Shown here: positions 24,464 to 36,492 of the stretch, one piece after another
Layout: every line of letters begins with the position of its first letter
Numbering within the stretch: the stretch's first letter is position 1
Assembly (NCBI GenBank): GCA_002751075.1
Contig: NAOQ01000007.1
Span: forward strand, 203,700-267,699
Reading direction: 5' to 3'
DNA length: 64,000 bases
Source of the DNA: Ichthyophonus hoferi
Lineage: Eukaryota; Opisthokonta; Ichthyosporea; Ichthyophonida; Ichthyophonidae
Made by a program: the position numbers and the translations under genes
The notes under the pieces: model-generated
Databases searched by the model: none
Seen by the model: only the letters and a program-made list of their open reading frames with translations
What the model was told of the DNA's origin: nothing

Positions 24464-26599
24464 GATGCGTAATGAATATTCTGATTATAACGATCTAGAG
24501 ATATTGGATTAGCATAGATTATATAGTTTATTTTATGGTATTAGCTTGAAGTTTTTTAAAACATGTTTAGTATTGGATGAGACTACGGCGATGTGATAGA
24601 TGAAGCTTGTGCACACGTGAGTTTCCTTAGTTTCTCAGACTGCAGTTAACTGTGTTCCAATTTTTTTAATTCTAAAAATAAGGTGGTCAAATCAAAATAA
24701 CAACAGTAAAATAGCAGATTATATATGATTGAAAGACAATTAAATTCCTTGTCAGGAACGAGATGAATACTTGTATGCTTTGATTTAAACTTAATGAGAT
24801 ATGCCGACTAAAGCATTTCAAAACTAGTTGTGTCGTCTCTTTAAACCCCAGGAAATTGATATTTGGAAGTGCTTATAATGGGTTTTCAGGGTATGAAACT
24901 TGCTAGCTATTCTGTTTGCATTTTATGTACAAATGCTTTATTAAACACACCAGATAATAATGCTTGGAAGAAATTTTTCTGTGGTGTAACCAACGCCTGC
25001 CCTGACAATCGCATATATTCACACATGTATTTATACTAAATAAAATTCAAATATATTTCGTGAATGATGAAGACTATTACTACTAGCAAATGTCGTATTT
25101 TGCTATACTTGTACTCATATCTCTTCTCCCTTCCTATTAAAGGCTTTGTATGTGACCACTGAGAACAATCGTTCACATATATATATATGGATGAATTTGA
25201 AATAACAAGAAGTAATGTGTGTGAATCTTTCCATAATGTTAAATGGTGTGGCTGTTTTACTGACATGCTAGCTGAATTATTTGATACAGATAGCTGTTTA
25301 TTATTCTTACTTTTCCACCTTTATATGCTTGTGGTAGGTGTTCCAGGTAAGCCTATCTATATTTATTACCCCTAATTTCAAATCAAATCTTCGGAATGTT
25401 TTACTCCTTATTCAGTAATGGGGGTACCAGCCCGTTTAACATAATAGAGCACAAAAGATGCTTAATTGGTTTACTGGGGTACTTGTCCTTGCAAGCAATT
25501 ATTGAATCTGCTCTATCATTCAATAGGCTAAGATTTTCCTCATCAAATTTTATTATTGTAAAAGTATACCATGCTTATCAGGGTATGATGGCTCAACTAG
25601 GACTGAAACAATTCACTCTAATATTTTTCAGAACAATTGCTGTTGTCTTATAACAGATATATCAATATTAACATATGCATTGGAAATTGCTTGAATCTAC
25701 ACACCATCTTTTCTAGGTACCAGTATAATGGACTGATGATTTACATTTATTGAATCGAACACCAATGATATTCCACAGCTAAATGTTAACTATATATGCA
25801 CTACAATCAAGTTAAATTAAGCATGGTATCTGAAATTTGTTACAAGGTTGTTAACTGCAGATGAATAAGTGGGTTTGGCTGAAGCCTACGCGACAAGCAT
25901 ATAAATGATCGGTTCAATAGTTAAGTGTTTAATGTTTTTAATTGTGTAATGTTTTTCAACTAGGTAAATTGATTTGTCAATAGATAGTATGTAAGCAGTT
26001 ATGCCAATGAAGTAGGTAGCTGAAGAGCCATTCTAGGAAGAGCATAGTATTGGATTATCAAGATAATATGTGACAAGTATAGGTGTAAACCAAAATAACC
26101 AATAAAGGCCTCCCGCCGTTTACACACATACGGTTCCCTGGCAAAAATACAAAGTACTCGTAACACATAAAACTTTGCACAATATATATATATATATATA
26201 ACAGTCACATCGTTATTGTAGTGTCTAGTCTACCGTTAGCAATCACATACAATAATCAGTGATCATAAACAATAGACCTGATGAAGCTATTGGCTCATCA
26301 CTTAGTAAATAGACACGCCCTATTTTTACTTACAACGAACACAGTCTAATTATATCTTTATTTATTTTCTTTTATAATAAAAATTAGTTTATTTGAACAT
26401 AAAATTAATATATGTTCATTTTAAGTAAGATGACTGTTTTTGAAGATCAAATTTCCTGTTGACGATATTGTGCTCACATAAATGGTTAGTAATTTGCTAC
26501 TATAACTGGGCAATAAAGCTCATTCGCCAATTATAGCGATGCCTCACACATTCTCTAAATGGATGATTCCTGCAATTTAAAATCCAAGGTCTAGGCACA

Positions 26600-27086
26600 A
26601 ATGAGTAGTGGTAGGCCACCATACTATTGGCTATTTTATTGATCTCTCATTCATTCAAAAGTCAAAGAACTGTTTATTAACATTAAATAGTGACAACAGT
26701 TATTATCTACATAATAATATAGCACCTCATACTGATTGCACACACTATGCCATAAACACTGTCGAACTTAAAGAAACTAAAGTAGGAATTCCTCCTTCAG
26801 TAATGGATATCTAGAAATAGAGCCAACATATACGCCTGCTTTTACATTGCCTTCTATAAAAAGTATTTCAGGCCAATTAGCTATTACTAAAGCTAATCCA
26901 GAAAAATCAACGATTGTTTATAAAAAACAATCGGAATTCCCGAGGTACTGTGGGCAGGTCAACAGAGTTCCCACAGAATCTTGTAAAATTTTAAGGAAAT
27001 ATCATTTTGTTTTCATTAAAGAGATATGTCCGTTTATATTTATTATAACTAGTAACTATTACTTATATAGTTGGCATCTTGTATAG
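26600..27086 (+). pseudogene. Coding-like remnant in two adjoining frames
   Basis: Two overlapping plus-strand frames have protein-like composition: one through HYAINTVELKETKVGIPPS, the next through FTLPSIKSISGQLAITKANP and FPRYCGQVNRVPTESCK. There is no start, no splice context and no recognised family. It probably represents a decayed element or gene of unknown type. It contains a perfect 9-bp inverted repeat at 26911-26933. Confidence 0.28.
26911..26933. repeat. Perfect 9-bp inverted repeat, 5-base loop
   Basis: CGATTGTTT and its complement AAACAATCG are separated by ATAAA. On the RNA level this is a simple hairpin; no function is evident. Confidence 0.85.
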
Positions 27087-27553
27087 CCCTATTCAGGCTC
27101 ATTTACATCCAATAGGTCTGGCTTCTTTTAAGCCTTTTTGGCTATTAGCCAATGTTTGATGTGCGTATGCATAGCTGTATTCTTGCTCTAAGCTACCTAG
27201 TATAAATATGTTTGAATAATACTCAATATAGAATAAATCAATAAAAGTTAATAGGATATAAGATCCCCTTTGTAGTCTTTTGCTTTTTACAGAGTAGCAG
27301 CTTATTATATTTCCCTGTTAAAAATTCAAAAAAACAATGGGCGTCAAAACAAGGGATACGTGACTTTCAGCCTCAATAATTCATTTTTAAAGAAGCTTGT
27401 ACATTTTTGTTGTAATACAAAAGATACTCTTGAGAGAAAATAGTATATTATATTTTTCAATAGCATAGACTTTTGTTAAGGTCATGGTATACTTAGGCGG
27501 AGGTGTGGGCTAGCCAGATAGCCAACTAGGCAATTATCCAGATAAGCATCAAG

Positions 27554-27945
27554 TTAATGGTACGTAACATATACTACAGATTCAGACCATAAAATGATTA
27601 AGATGGTTAGTTGTTGCGCATTTAGTGGTGTTAAAATCATAATCCTGTCCAAATAATCAATTCTATATTTGATCTTCAAACCAAGCTTCAATGGCAGTCC
27701 AATAGGTAATAATGCGTGACGTTTAATACAAAATTCATGACCTTGAGCCTGGCATACCAATTAACTTTAATGTTTATTAGCGAATGAATAATGGGTCCGA
27801 TAGATTGGAACTGCAATCGGGCCATGGTACCATCCCGCTTATAATTAGCGATGGACCAATGAACTATAGTTGCACATGTCTTGGCTTTCGCAGAATAACG
27901 GTTATTATATTTGACGTATACAACTGGCTCGTGTAGCATAACCAC
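27554..27945 (-). pseudogene. Coding-like remnant, minus strand
   Basis: A minus-strand frame of about 85 codons (with AKTCATIVHWSIANYKRDGT) is followed by a second overlapping frame on the same strand with similar composition. No family is recognised and no splice signals are convincing. It is opposite in strand to the remnant at 26600-27086 and may belong to the same decayed insertion. Confidence 0.25.
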
Positions 27946-28158
27946 CCCACTTATATTTAGGTATATTCTGTTTTTATGTTTGCTTTCTTTTTTAATTTTT
28001 AATTAATTGTTTGCTATGCTCCATAAACATTTACAACTATAACTATTATTTAAACCATATATATTAAGGATTTTATACGGGTTTTCTTTTTTTTTTGTAT
28101 ATTTTCTTACAAGAGGCACGGTACCCAACAGTTAAAAGTCCCTAAAAACAAAGACAAG

Positions 28159-31100
28159 ATGGCTGCTAAAAAACAGGTATGTTATTCATTTGTATGCATA
28201 TTCTGCTATCATACATATCTTTTTATGATGGCATACGAATATTTTAATATTTTATTACTTATCTACTTTTTATTCAATCTTCTTGTTTATACTTCCTCAT
28301 TTGCTGATTCCAAACATGGACATGCCCAGGGATATTATATTTGCTCCAATTCTTAACCACTTTTGGTCCGGTATATTTTTCATATTGGGAAGTAAGAGTA
28401 GTAGAAATGTTATTTAGTGTAATTTTTGTAAAATGAAGGCTCGATTCATAATAGCACACAAGTATTTGGCCTATACTTAACGATTTCTCATTCAGATTTA
28501 TAGTAAGCAATACTAGAGTACCCTATATCCATTCGCATAGTGATTTGCATTATCAGGTTGCGGATTTACAGTATAACTACAATAGAATATATTTGTTGGG
28601 TCACCAGTAGGTTGATGTTAAAGTGCAACAACATGAAAGATAACCCTTGATAAATAAGAAAGTAACGTGTGCTACACTGAAAAAATTGAGGATATTTAAT
28701 ATTTGTTCTAAAATTTTATTAAGGGCTTACTTGAGTTAATATTATATATCTCTTAGCGATCTATCAGTAGACAGTAGAAAGTATCTAGAGGGGTGGTTTG
28801 TAGCTATAAGACATAGGGTATATGATAGGCCATCATGACCCAAGTGTCGTGTATTTTACTGTTGTCATTTCCCCCTCTCTTTTTTTCTTATTACCATTGT
28901 CATATCAACAGCTGCTGTTGTAGTAAGCAGCAGTTCAATCTGATGAGTTATTATTGCTTCTCTGATATAATTTTGGGGTTTACGTGTGCTTAATATGCAT
29001 TATTATTGGGTAATTCTGTGATTCTTTTTAGCCATGTAACATTTAATAAGAAATTTTGATTAGCGGAGAGAAGTGGAGTGCATTTATCAAGAATAAATAC
29101 TATACGATTAACCCCTATAAGTAATATCGAATTAATGTATCAGGGACGTATTGGGAGTCACAACCTACTTTTATATAATTTAAAGTGTAATGTACTGGTT
29201 TTGAGGATGGCTTACAGTTGAATACATTTGTTCGTCAACCCTTGTGTAAGTACAGGCGATAAAGAAACCAGTTTGGCTTTATAGAGGATTAAACATTAAA
29301 TAATAAAAATGCCTAGGATTTTATGTGGTTTTAAAACCTTGGGATAGTTGGATATTTTTAAGATTAAATATCATAATAATAAATGAGCCATTTCATTGGT
29401 CATGATCGGTCCTGAACAAAATAGCGGCAAGTACCCTCCGACGATACTTTAACAGTGGTTGTAGGAGAGCGTTATTCTGTCGTATGTTGTATATAACCTA
29501 TGCACTATGTGCAGGGAGGTGCTGAGGCCCTTAAGAGAGGTCGTGGCCGTCCCAAGGCCAACGCCAAGACTAGCAACACAGAAACTGTGGCTGAGGTAGA
29601 GGAGGAGAAGGAGGCCAAGAGGGCAAGGCTGAGCGATGATAAGGTTGAAGTCACACCTAAAGGTGTGTGGTGCGTACTGTGGATTGCATTTGTTATTCCC
29701 TGAGTTCTCTTCCTATTCTTTTTTGTTATCTATATGCTTTTTATGGTTATTCATATTCCCTTTTTTGGTTATATTCTTCTATGTTTATAGCCTTCCCTGA
29801 CGGGGTTTTTTATTTGCATTCTTATTCTCTTGCTTACCATCAAAAATCATTTTCTCTCATTTATTCTCTTGAACCAACTTCTTTAGACATGTATAGGTCC
29901 CAGAGTATCATATTTGTTTACATTACTGTTCATGTGGATGTGTTTATGTCCATGCGGAGACTTGGGACCAATATAAATATAGAATCATATGTTTGTATTA
30001 AGATCTGATCCTTACGTAGATGGCATGGCCTCTCCTCCGACTATCTTTGGCCTGCATTTCTCTCATGGCAGTGTTCCAGCCATTGCCATGACCTTTGGCA
30101 TGGGAGAGAATGACCAGCTGGGTTATGAATCAGCCGAGCGCAAGAAACCTAAGGTGGTAGATGGCCTTCCCCCTGCTATGCAGGTGTGCTGTGGTGGTCT
30201 GCATACCGCTGTCATAACCAAGGATGGAAAGGTGGGTTGTAATTATGATTGGTGACCCTTGCCTGTATCACTCTTCATTCTGCCTTTCTTCATGCTCTCA
30301 TCTTTTCTTTATCTTCTTGTTATGTATTATAAAGGACAATGCCTAGATGATTCCCAACACAGCAGATGTATCCTCTCGCCATTTACCATCGTTCTTTCTT
30401 CCATTGTTTCTTTTGTATACTTGTCGTTATGCAGATAATCTTTCATTAATAAATGAGGCGTGATAACAATAATGTGGGCCCTTCTAATCATAAAACATAC
30501 CTTACTAACATATTTTTTAATTATCTTTATCCTTATCTAGGTGTATACGTTTGGTGTAAATGATGAGGGAGCCCTAGGACGTGGGGGGGCTGAGAGTGAT
30601 GTCTCACCAATGGAAGGTGAGATTGCCTCTATGAAGGCCATCCAAGTGTCCTGTGGTGACAGTCACTCTGTGGTCCTGTGTGACGATGGCTCGGTCTATG
30701 GGTCCGGCATCTACAGGGTATGATCCCCTACCAATTTTTTTTTTCTTTTCTTTCTTCCTGACTAGACTATCTTATTTTCTTTCTATCTGCTTTTGTTCTT
30801 TATGGATGTCTCATCTTTTTTTATCCCACCTTGTTCCCATATTTACCCCCTATTTTTTCTACTCCTTTTTTCCCTTCTTATATATCTCTTTAGGATGCAC
30901 AAGGCAAGCTCGGCTTTAGCAAGTCCCACGGTAAAGGTGTCGTAGTAACAACCCCCGAACGTATCCTCGAAACTGTTTCCACACGTCGTGACCCAGTAGT
31001 ACGTATTGTCAGCGGTGTAGACCATACTCTTGCCCTGACTAAGAATGGAAAGTTGTACTCTTGGGGTTGTGGTGAGCAGGGCCGCTTAGGTCGTGTGGCT

Positions 31101-31769
31101 GAGCGTTCTTCTGCCCGTCGTAAGATGGATATTCAACTGGAGACTGGCCCTATCAAACTCCCCATTCCTTCCAAGACCCCAGCTGAAGGAAAGAGAATTG
31201 TTGATATTGCAAGTGGTGCTTACCACTCCTTTGCCATCATGGCCGACGGATCAGTCTATGGCTGGGGTGCAAGTATGAGCGGCCAGACTGGATTGGAGGG
31301 TGCCTCCAACCGCTTTTTTCCCCAAAAGGTTGAGCTACTTACTGGCAAGAAGATTGTCGGTATGGCTGGTGGTAATCACCATACTCTTGCCGTAGATGAT
31401 CAAGGCCATGTGTGGACCACAGGAAAGGGTGTTGGTGGAGTACTTGGTACGGGTACTGAGGAGAATTCATTTAAGGATACCAGTTTGGAAGAAGAGGCAG
31501 AAAACAGGTGGTTTGAGGTGAAAGGTGAGCTGGAAGGAAAGAAAGTTAAATCTGTCGCGTGTGGATCAGAATGCTCATTTGCGTTAACAGAGGAAGGCAA
31601 AGTATATGCCTGGGGCTTTGGAGAGAATCTTCAACTTGGTACAGGTGATGAAGAATGTGAGCTCTCTCCCGTCCTTCTGGAAGGACAGCAGCTTCAGGGT
31701 AAGCCAGTGGTGCAGGTTAGTGCTGGTGGCCAGCACACTGCTATCCTTGTCGACCAAATCATGGAATAA
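28159..31769 (+). CDS. RCC1: Regulator of chromosome condensation 1 (Ran GEF), five exons
   Basis: Chromatin-bound guanine-nucleotide exchange factor that loads GTP on Ran and sets the nuclear Ran-GTP gradient. Exons: 28159-28176, 29515-29662, 30020-30231, 30541-30717, 30894-31769. Phases agree and the product is 476 residues (human 421). Residues 1-55 are basic/acidic, with an AT-hook-like RGRGRPK core at about 13-19 and a KRARLS cluster. Seven-bladed RCC1 repeats follow: MGENDQLGYESAERKKPKVV, FGVNDEGALGRGG, WGCGEQGRLGR, WGASMSGQTGLEG, WGFGENLQLGTGD, and closing SAGGQHTAILV. The Asp in SGVDHTLAL (about residue 228) corresponds to human Asp182, needed for exchange. The exon 3 acceptor at 30019 is chosen because it alone keeps phase. 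A possible AATAAA lies at 31967. Confidence 0.93.
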
Positions 31770-31951
31770 TTTTCCAGAGTTTTCCTTATGAAATATGGTA
31801 GTTATTATTATAGATTCAAGGTGTTTGCTTTCGATAACCATCTTTTTATTGCATTACTCAAGGTTTTTGTGGGCGAATCTTAATTGTTTTTGAAAAAAAT
31901 AATACGCATCTGTTAAAAGAGTTTAATGGGGAAAAGGCAAGAAACACTACT

Positions 31952-32047
31952 ATGGATAAGAAGTCAAATAAACAGAATATCAAGGGTGCAACAAAAAGTG
32001 AAAATTTCGCCGTTGACCCCAAGTACAAGAAACCTTCCCTGATCTAA
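31952..32047 (+). other. Short coding-like ORF in the RCC1 3' flank
   Basis: ATG to TAA, 31 codons, Lys/Asn/Ser-rich (ENFAVDPKYKKPSLI at the end). The frame is open back to about 31834. It lies across the candidate poly(A) signal of RCC1. It could be 3' UTR, an alternative tail or chance. Confidence 0.15.
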
Positions 32048-34935
32048 TATATTTACATACTATAGAATGGTGATTATAAGTTTTGTTGTTTTTTTTTTCT
32101 CTTAACTGACTTTTTAAAAAATATGTATGTAACAACTGTGATAAATTGGCTTATTCTGGTAAATACGAGTATGTAGTGGTATATATACTTTAATGCTCTT
32201 TAGGCTTATTCGCGTGTGTTTACTGCCTCACCGTCTGTAGGCCTTTTGTAGCATGTACAACTGACTTGTTTTTATATGTTCTCAAACCAAAAAAACGATA
32301 TATTTATGTGCTATTTTTCATGAATGTGATATTAGCAATATCTAGATCAAAATAATCAGATGCTGAGTTGGAGCTCTGTTTAGAGAGCTATACGGAAATA
32401 AAGCCTGAAGATTTATGTTGAGTTTATTCTAAAGCTTTATTTGCACCTATAATTTACGTGTATTTTTTGGTAGATTTGTTGAATATTATAGTTAGATGGA
32501 AATTGTACTTTATATCAAAGCCGTCTTGTTTAGTGTTCTATTAACTGATTTGTGTAATAATAAATTGACTTTCATAAATACTTCATGGAAACAATTACGA
32601 AGCAGGTGCATGTTTATAACGAGTGTTTATCATAACATTCTTTGACATAAGATAAAGAAATAGGATAATTGTACTCATCTTTACATATATAGTAAATGCT
32701 ATTTATATCATGTATCTTTACTTAAAAATTCGGGTGTATCAAATTACGTTAAGTATTGTATATATATAATTGATCTAATATTTTCATGGATCTTAGTAGG
32801 TAAAGGTTAGGTATAGAGTTTGGGATTATCTCATTAGTTTGACTTGGTATTTGAAACTAAGTTTCAAAACATTCTTTTGTGATTGTATGCTTTTGGTGCA
32901 TTCTTTTAGAATGATTTTGTGTTGCACTTTATAGCACAAACTTCTAAGTAGCCTTTGATTACCGCTTGTGATATTGGTGGAGACCCACTGTATCGGCTAT
33001 CCCTTAAGACGTTTTATGATATTCCATTAAAATCTGATATGGTCCAGTTATTCAAAGGGTGTGACTGTCACGCTATTCAAGAGTAAAGCTAAACAATTCT
33101 ACAGAAATGATAATTAGCATAGTTTACTGGTTGCACTATAGGCCCACTCAAAGCAAAACAATAATCGTCTATTGTAATTAGCATATACCCTGAGCTGTCA
33201 GCAGACGTTCTATGTATTATAAACATATGGTCAAATTATATTATATACCAGCACTGTGAAAGTGTATTTATGGCAGTCCTAGGAAGCTGGGCATATCAAG
33301 TATTTACTAGCGGTAAAGTGTAACAACTACTAATCCAAGTAGATGAATAGGCCAGACGATTAAATGCTAATTATTATATGTAATTCTAATTGAGTAAAAC
33401 TACAATATATGATATGTCATCAACACATTTGACAGTACTTACATGACGTCACCGACATTAGCTAAGGCTAATATCCGTCATCAAAGACTATACCATCTTC
33501 TACAACAATAATACATTAACGTATAATTATATGTCAAATGATGATTATGCAACAGATACTACTTCATTACTTGATTATAACTTATTAGATGACTAAAATA
33601 TAATACATTTTAATATCTGCGTATATTATTTAATGGTATACTCGGGCTATTAATTGGCTTCGGGTTTTTCCCTCTTCTGTGGCAAAGTTCACTCCTGCGC
33701 GGATAGAAAATTATTAATAACAGTTAACTTTTGGTTTATTAAAGTTACTTCACTTGTGCTATATATTTTGAATAATTACTAATGGCATAGATGACTCGAT
33801 ATGAAATGGTTTATAAATCATTATATGTAGGAGAGTAGTCATAGAAAGAGAAAGGCAATAGGCAGTCGCGATGCACTATCTAAGGATATGGATTTTAGTT
33901 TAATGTTGGTATTTCTTAATTAATATTATTGGCTAATGCGGCATTAGATGGAAGCCTTGCATAGTGGGGATTGGACAATAGGACACCAGTACAAACTATA
34001 TCTATAACAGTAGTTGACATAATTTTGACAGTTAATTGTAAACAATAAAAGCAGAATCGAGTGCCATTTCCTATACTCTACTATAGATTCCTTGTCAAAT
34101 ATTGACAACAGCCTTTAATGCAACTCATCACTGAGATAGTAACTATCACTGGAGATAATAAATAAACTGCGTTCCTTTTATATTGTACGTTGTCTTTTAA
34201 TCAGTACAAGGAAGTATATTTTCATGAAAGTTTTCTCAATATATATATAAATGTGCTCTTATATACCGAAAATGGAACAAAAGCTTGGCAGGTCTTGACT
34301 ACTTCTTTATATATTAAAACACATTGTGCTTTCAATTACTTACAGGCTTGCAATGCGTTTATTACTATAGGCATCAATCCTTATCGGTTTATTCTCCAAT
34401 AAAAGTAAATAGAGGAATATAAATACAATCGAAAAACTACCTTATAAATCCGACCAAGTATACCGAAATGTTAAAAGATATTTTATTGTATATCATTCTC
34501 TAAACCACACTGGCTTTGATTCCAAGCTTACACAGATTACTATACAAAATATATACCCATGTCAAACCTACTGTTCTTTCAGTTCAGAATACTGTTCTTT
34601 TTTTTTCTTCTTTTCTTTCACGTTGTTATTCAACAAAGAAAATGTATCATTGGTAACCTTGAATAAGAAATGGGCATATAACTTTGCAACAATATAAACA
34701 CTTTAATAAATTTACGCAATATATAGTAAACGAAAATTTAATGGGTGGGAAAAACGTTTAGCTTGTTAAAAATGAAGTGGATGAGTAGTTTTACCTGAAA
34801 TATTGTCTATTTAAGTGTGATAGAGAAAGAGGTAGACTGGGTATTGCTATTGACTATTAACAGAAAGGGCTACTTGCACACTCTCCTGTTTGACAGGGGA
34901 GGCATGTTATAAATACAATGGTCTGGATAACTAAT
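32048..34935. other. 2.9-kb intergenic region, RCC1 to RMND1
   Basis: A+T-rich with no array. A coding-like 45-codon fragment at 32952-33086 (YRLSLKTFYDIPLKSDMVQL) follows a TAG that could act as acceptor, but it is isolated. A 70-codon frame at 34190-34402 is unsupported. No RNA gene seen. Confidence 0.4.
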
Positions 34936-36452
34936 ATGAAGCTATGGTTGAAAATAATACCAAGAATAGCTGCAGGTATGGTTTGCTGTTTTAATAAATC
35001 ATTATATACATGCACATAATGTCTTGCTATTAAGTTGTTAATAGTATTTATGTACTCCCGAAGATAATTATAGTAAAAACGGGAGGTTGCTCTCATTTTC
35101 AATGAAAATATATTGAATGGCATAAGTACATCTTCATATCTTATTGTGCAATTACTATAAAAGGAACTATGTACAAGACTCCATAGGAATGAGATAAAAT
35201 TATTGCTTTTTATAGGTAAGAATAAAGGATGTTGATAAGGAATTACGAAGGCGCAGTGTAAAAATTACTACGTAGTCTCCTAGTGTATTAACATAATGGG
35301 CTATACAATAATGATACAATAGTTTCTACAGTACCACGTGTCAACCCAGCAGGTGTACGGTCCCTATTATCCCAGCCCTATATTCAACGGAGATTGCACT
35401 CTGACCAGGTAGCGCTATATGTTTTAAAATTATGTTTTAAAATTATGTTTTAAAATTATGTTTTAAAATTATGTTTTAAAATTATGTTTTAAAATTATGT
35501 TTTAAAATCTTAACTATGCAGCGTGCCAAAATACTCTCTCTCTTTCTTCTCTTTTCAATGGTCACCCACAGTGTCAAGGGTTTTACTTCTCTTAGTTTGC
35601 CTACCTTACCTACCTCACCTATCTTTTCTACATCACCTATCTTTCTTACCTCTCCTACCTCATCTACCTTTCCTACCTCTCCTATCTCACCTACATTTCC
35701 TACCTCACCTAACTCACCTACCTTTCCTACCTCACCTACCTTTCCTACCTCACCTACCTTTCCTACCTCACCTACCTTTCCTACCTCACCTACCTTTCCT
35801 ACCTCACCTACCTCTCCTACCTCTCATATATCTGGATATGTATGTATGCATATATGTTTGCATAGAGGTTTACTGAATAGTGTAAGATATTTATATATAT
35901 AGGTGTATGATTATATATACTGATAAATAGTCATAAATATAAATTTTGACCAGACGTACATACCTTCACATGGATATACACAGCATGTCTTACGATTACT
36001 CTCACTTCTCTACCATACCGTATTTATTTATTTAAACATACTTACATAGCTAGATAGATAGGCCATATGCCCTCTTAAGGCAGAATAACCACAGTAACAA
36101 GTAACATGAACATGAGATCATTTCAACCAATTCTTGACTACTTGTTGATGTGTATTAACAAACGAGTAGGTAATGAGGCATAAAATTTAGTAAGATATAG
36201 AGAGGTATGATTGGAGACTAGAGTGGGACAATAGGTGAGTGGCTAATTATAGAATAGTTAGTAATGGTTGGTGCGAGTATCACGATATCATGCATTTAAT
36301 CTACGGACCTTAATTGGCTATATTGCGTCCACGGTATTATTTATAAACCAGTATGTTAGTATTTATCATCAGATTCCTATAGCTTATATTAGCATGTTAG
36401 TTTAATATAGGGCCTACCAACCCTTGCCCCCTCGCCCTCTCTCCCTCTCTCC

Positions 36453-36492
<40 letters not shown>

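Larger units (their letters stand above)
24464..28158. other. 3.7-kb intergenic region, YLPM1 to RCC1
   Basis: Includes the YLPM1 3' flank and RCC1 leader. An open frame at 25396-25653 (85 codons) has no recognisable domain. A TA microsatellite lies at 26180-26200. Coding-like remnants occupy about 26600-27945 and are listed separately. The final 150 bases before the RCC1 ATG are T-rich. Confidence 0.4.

Noticed and set aside
34857-35123. 88-codon minus-strand frame over RMND1 exon 1
   Set aside because: No recognised family; plus-strand exon 1 gives matching phase and a presequence-like N-terminus.
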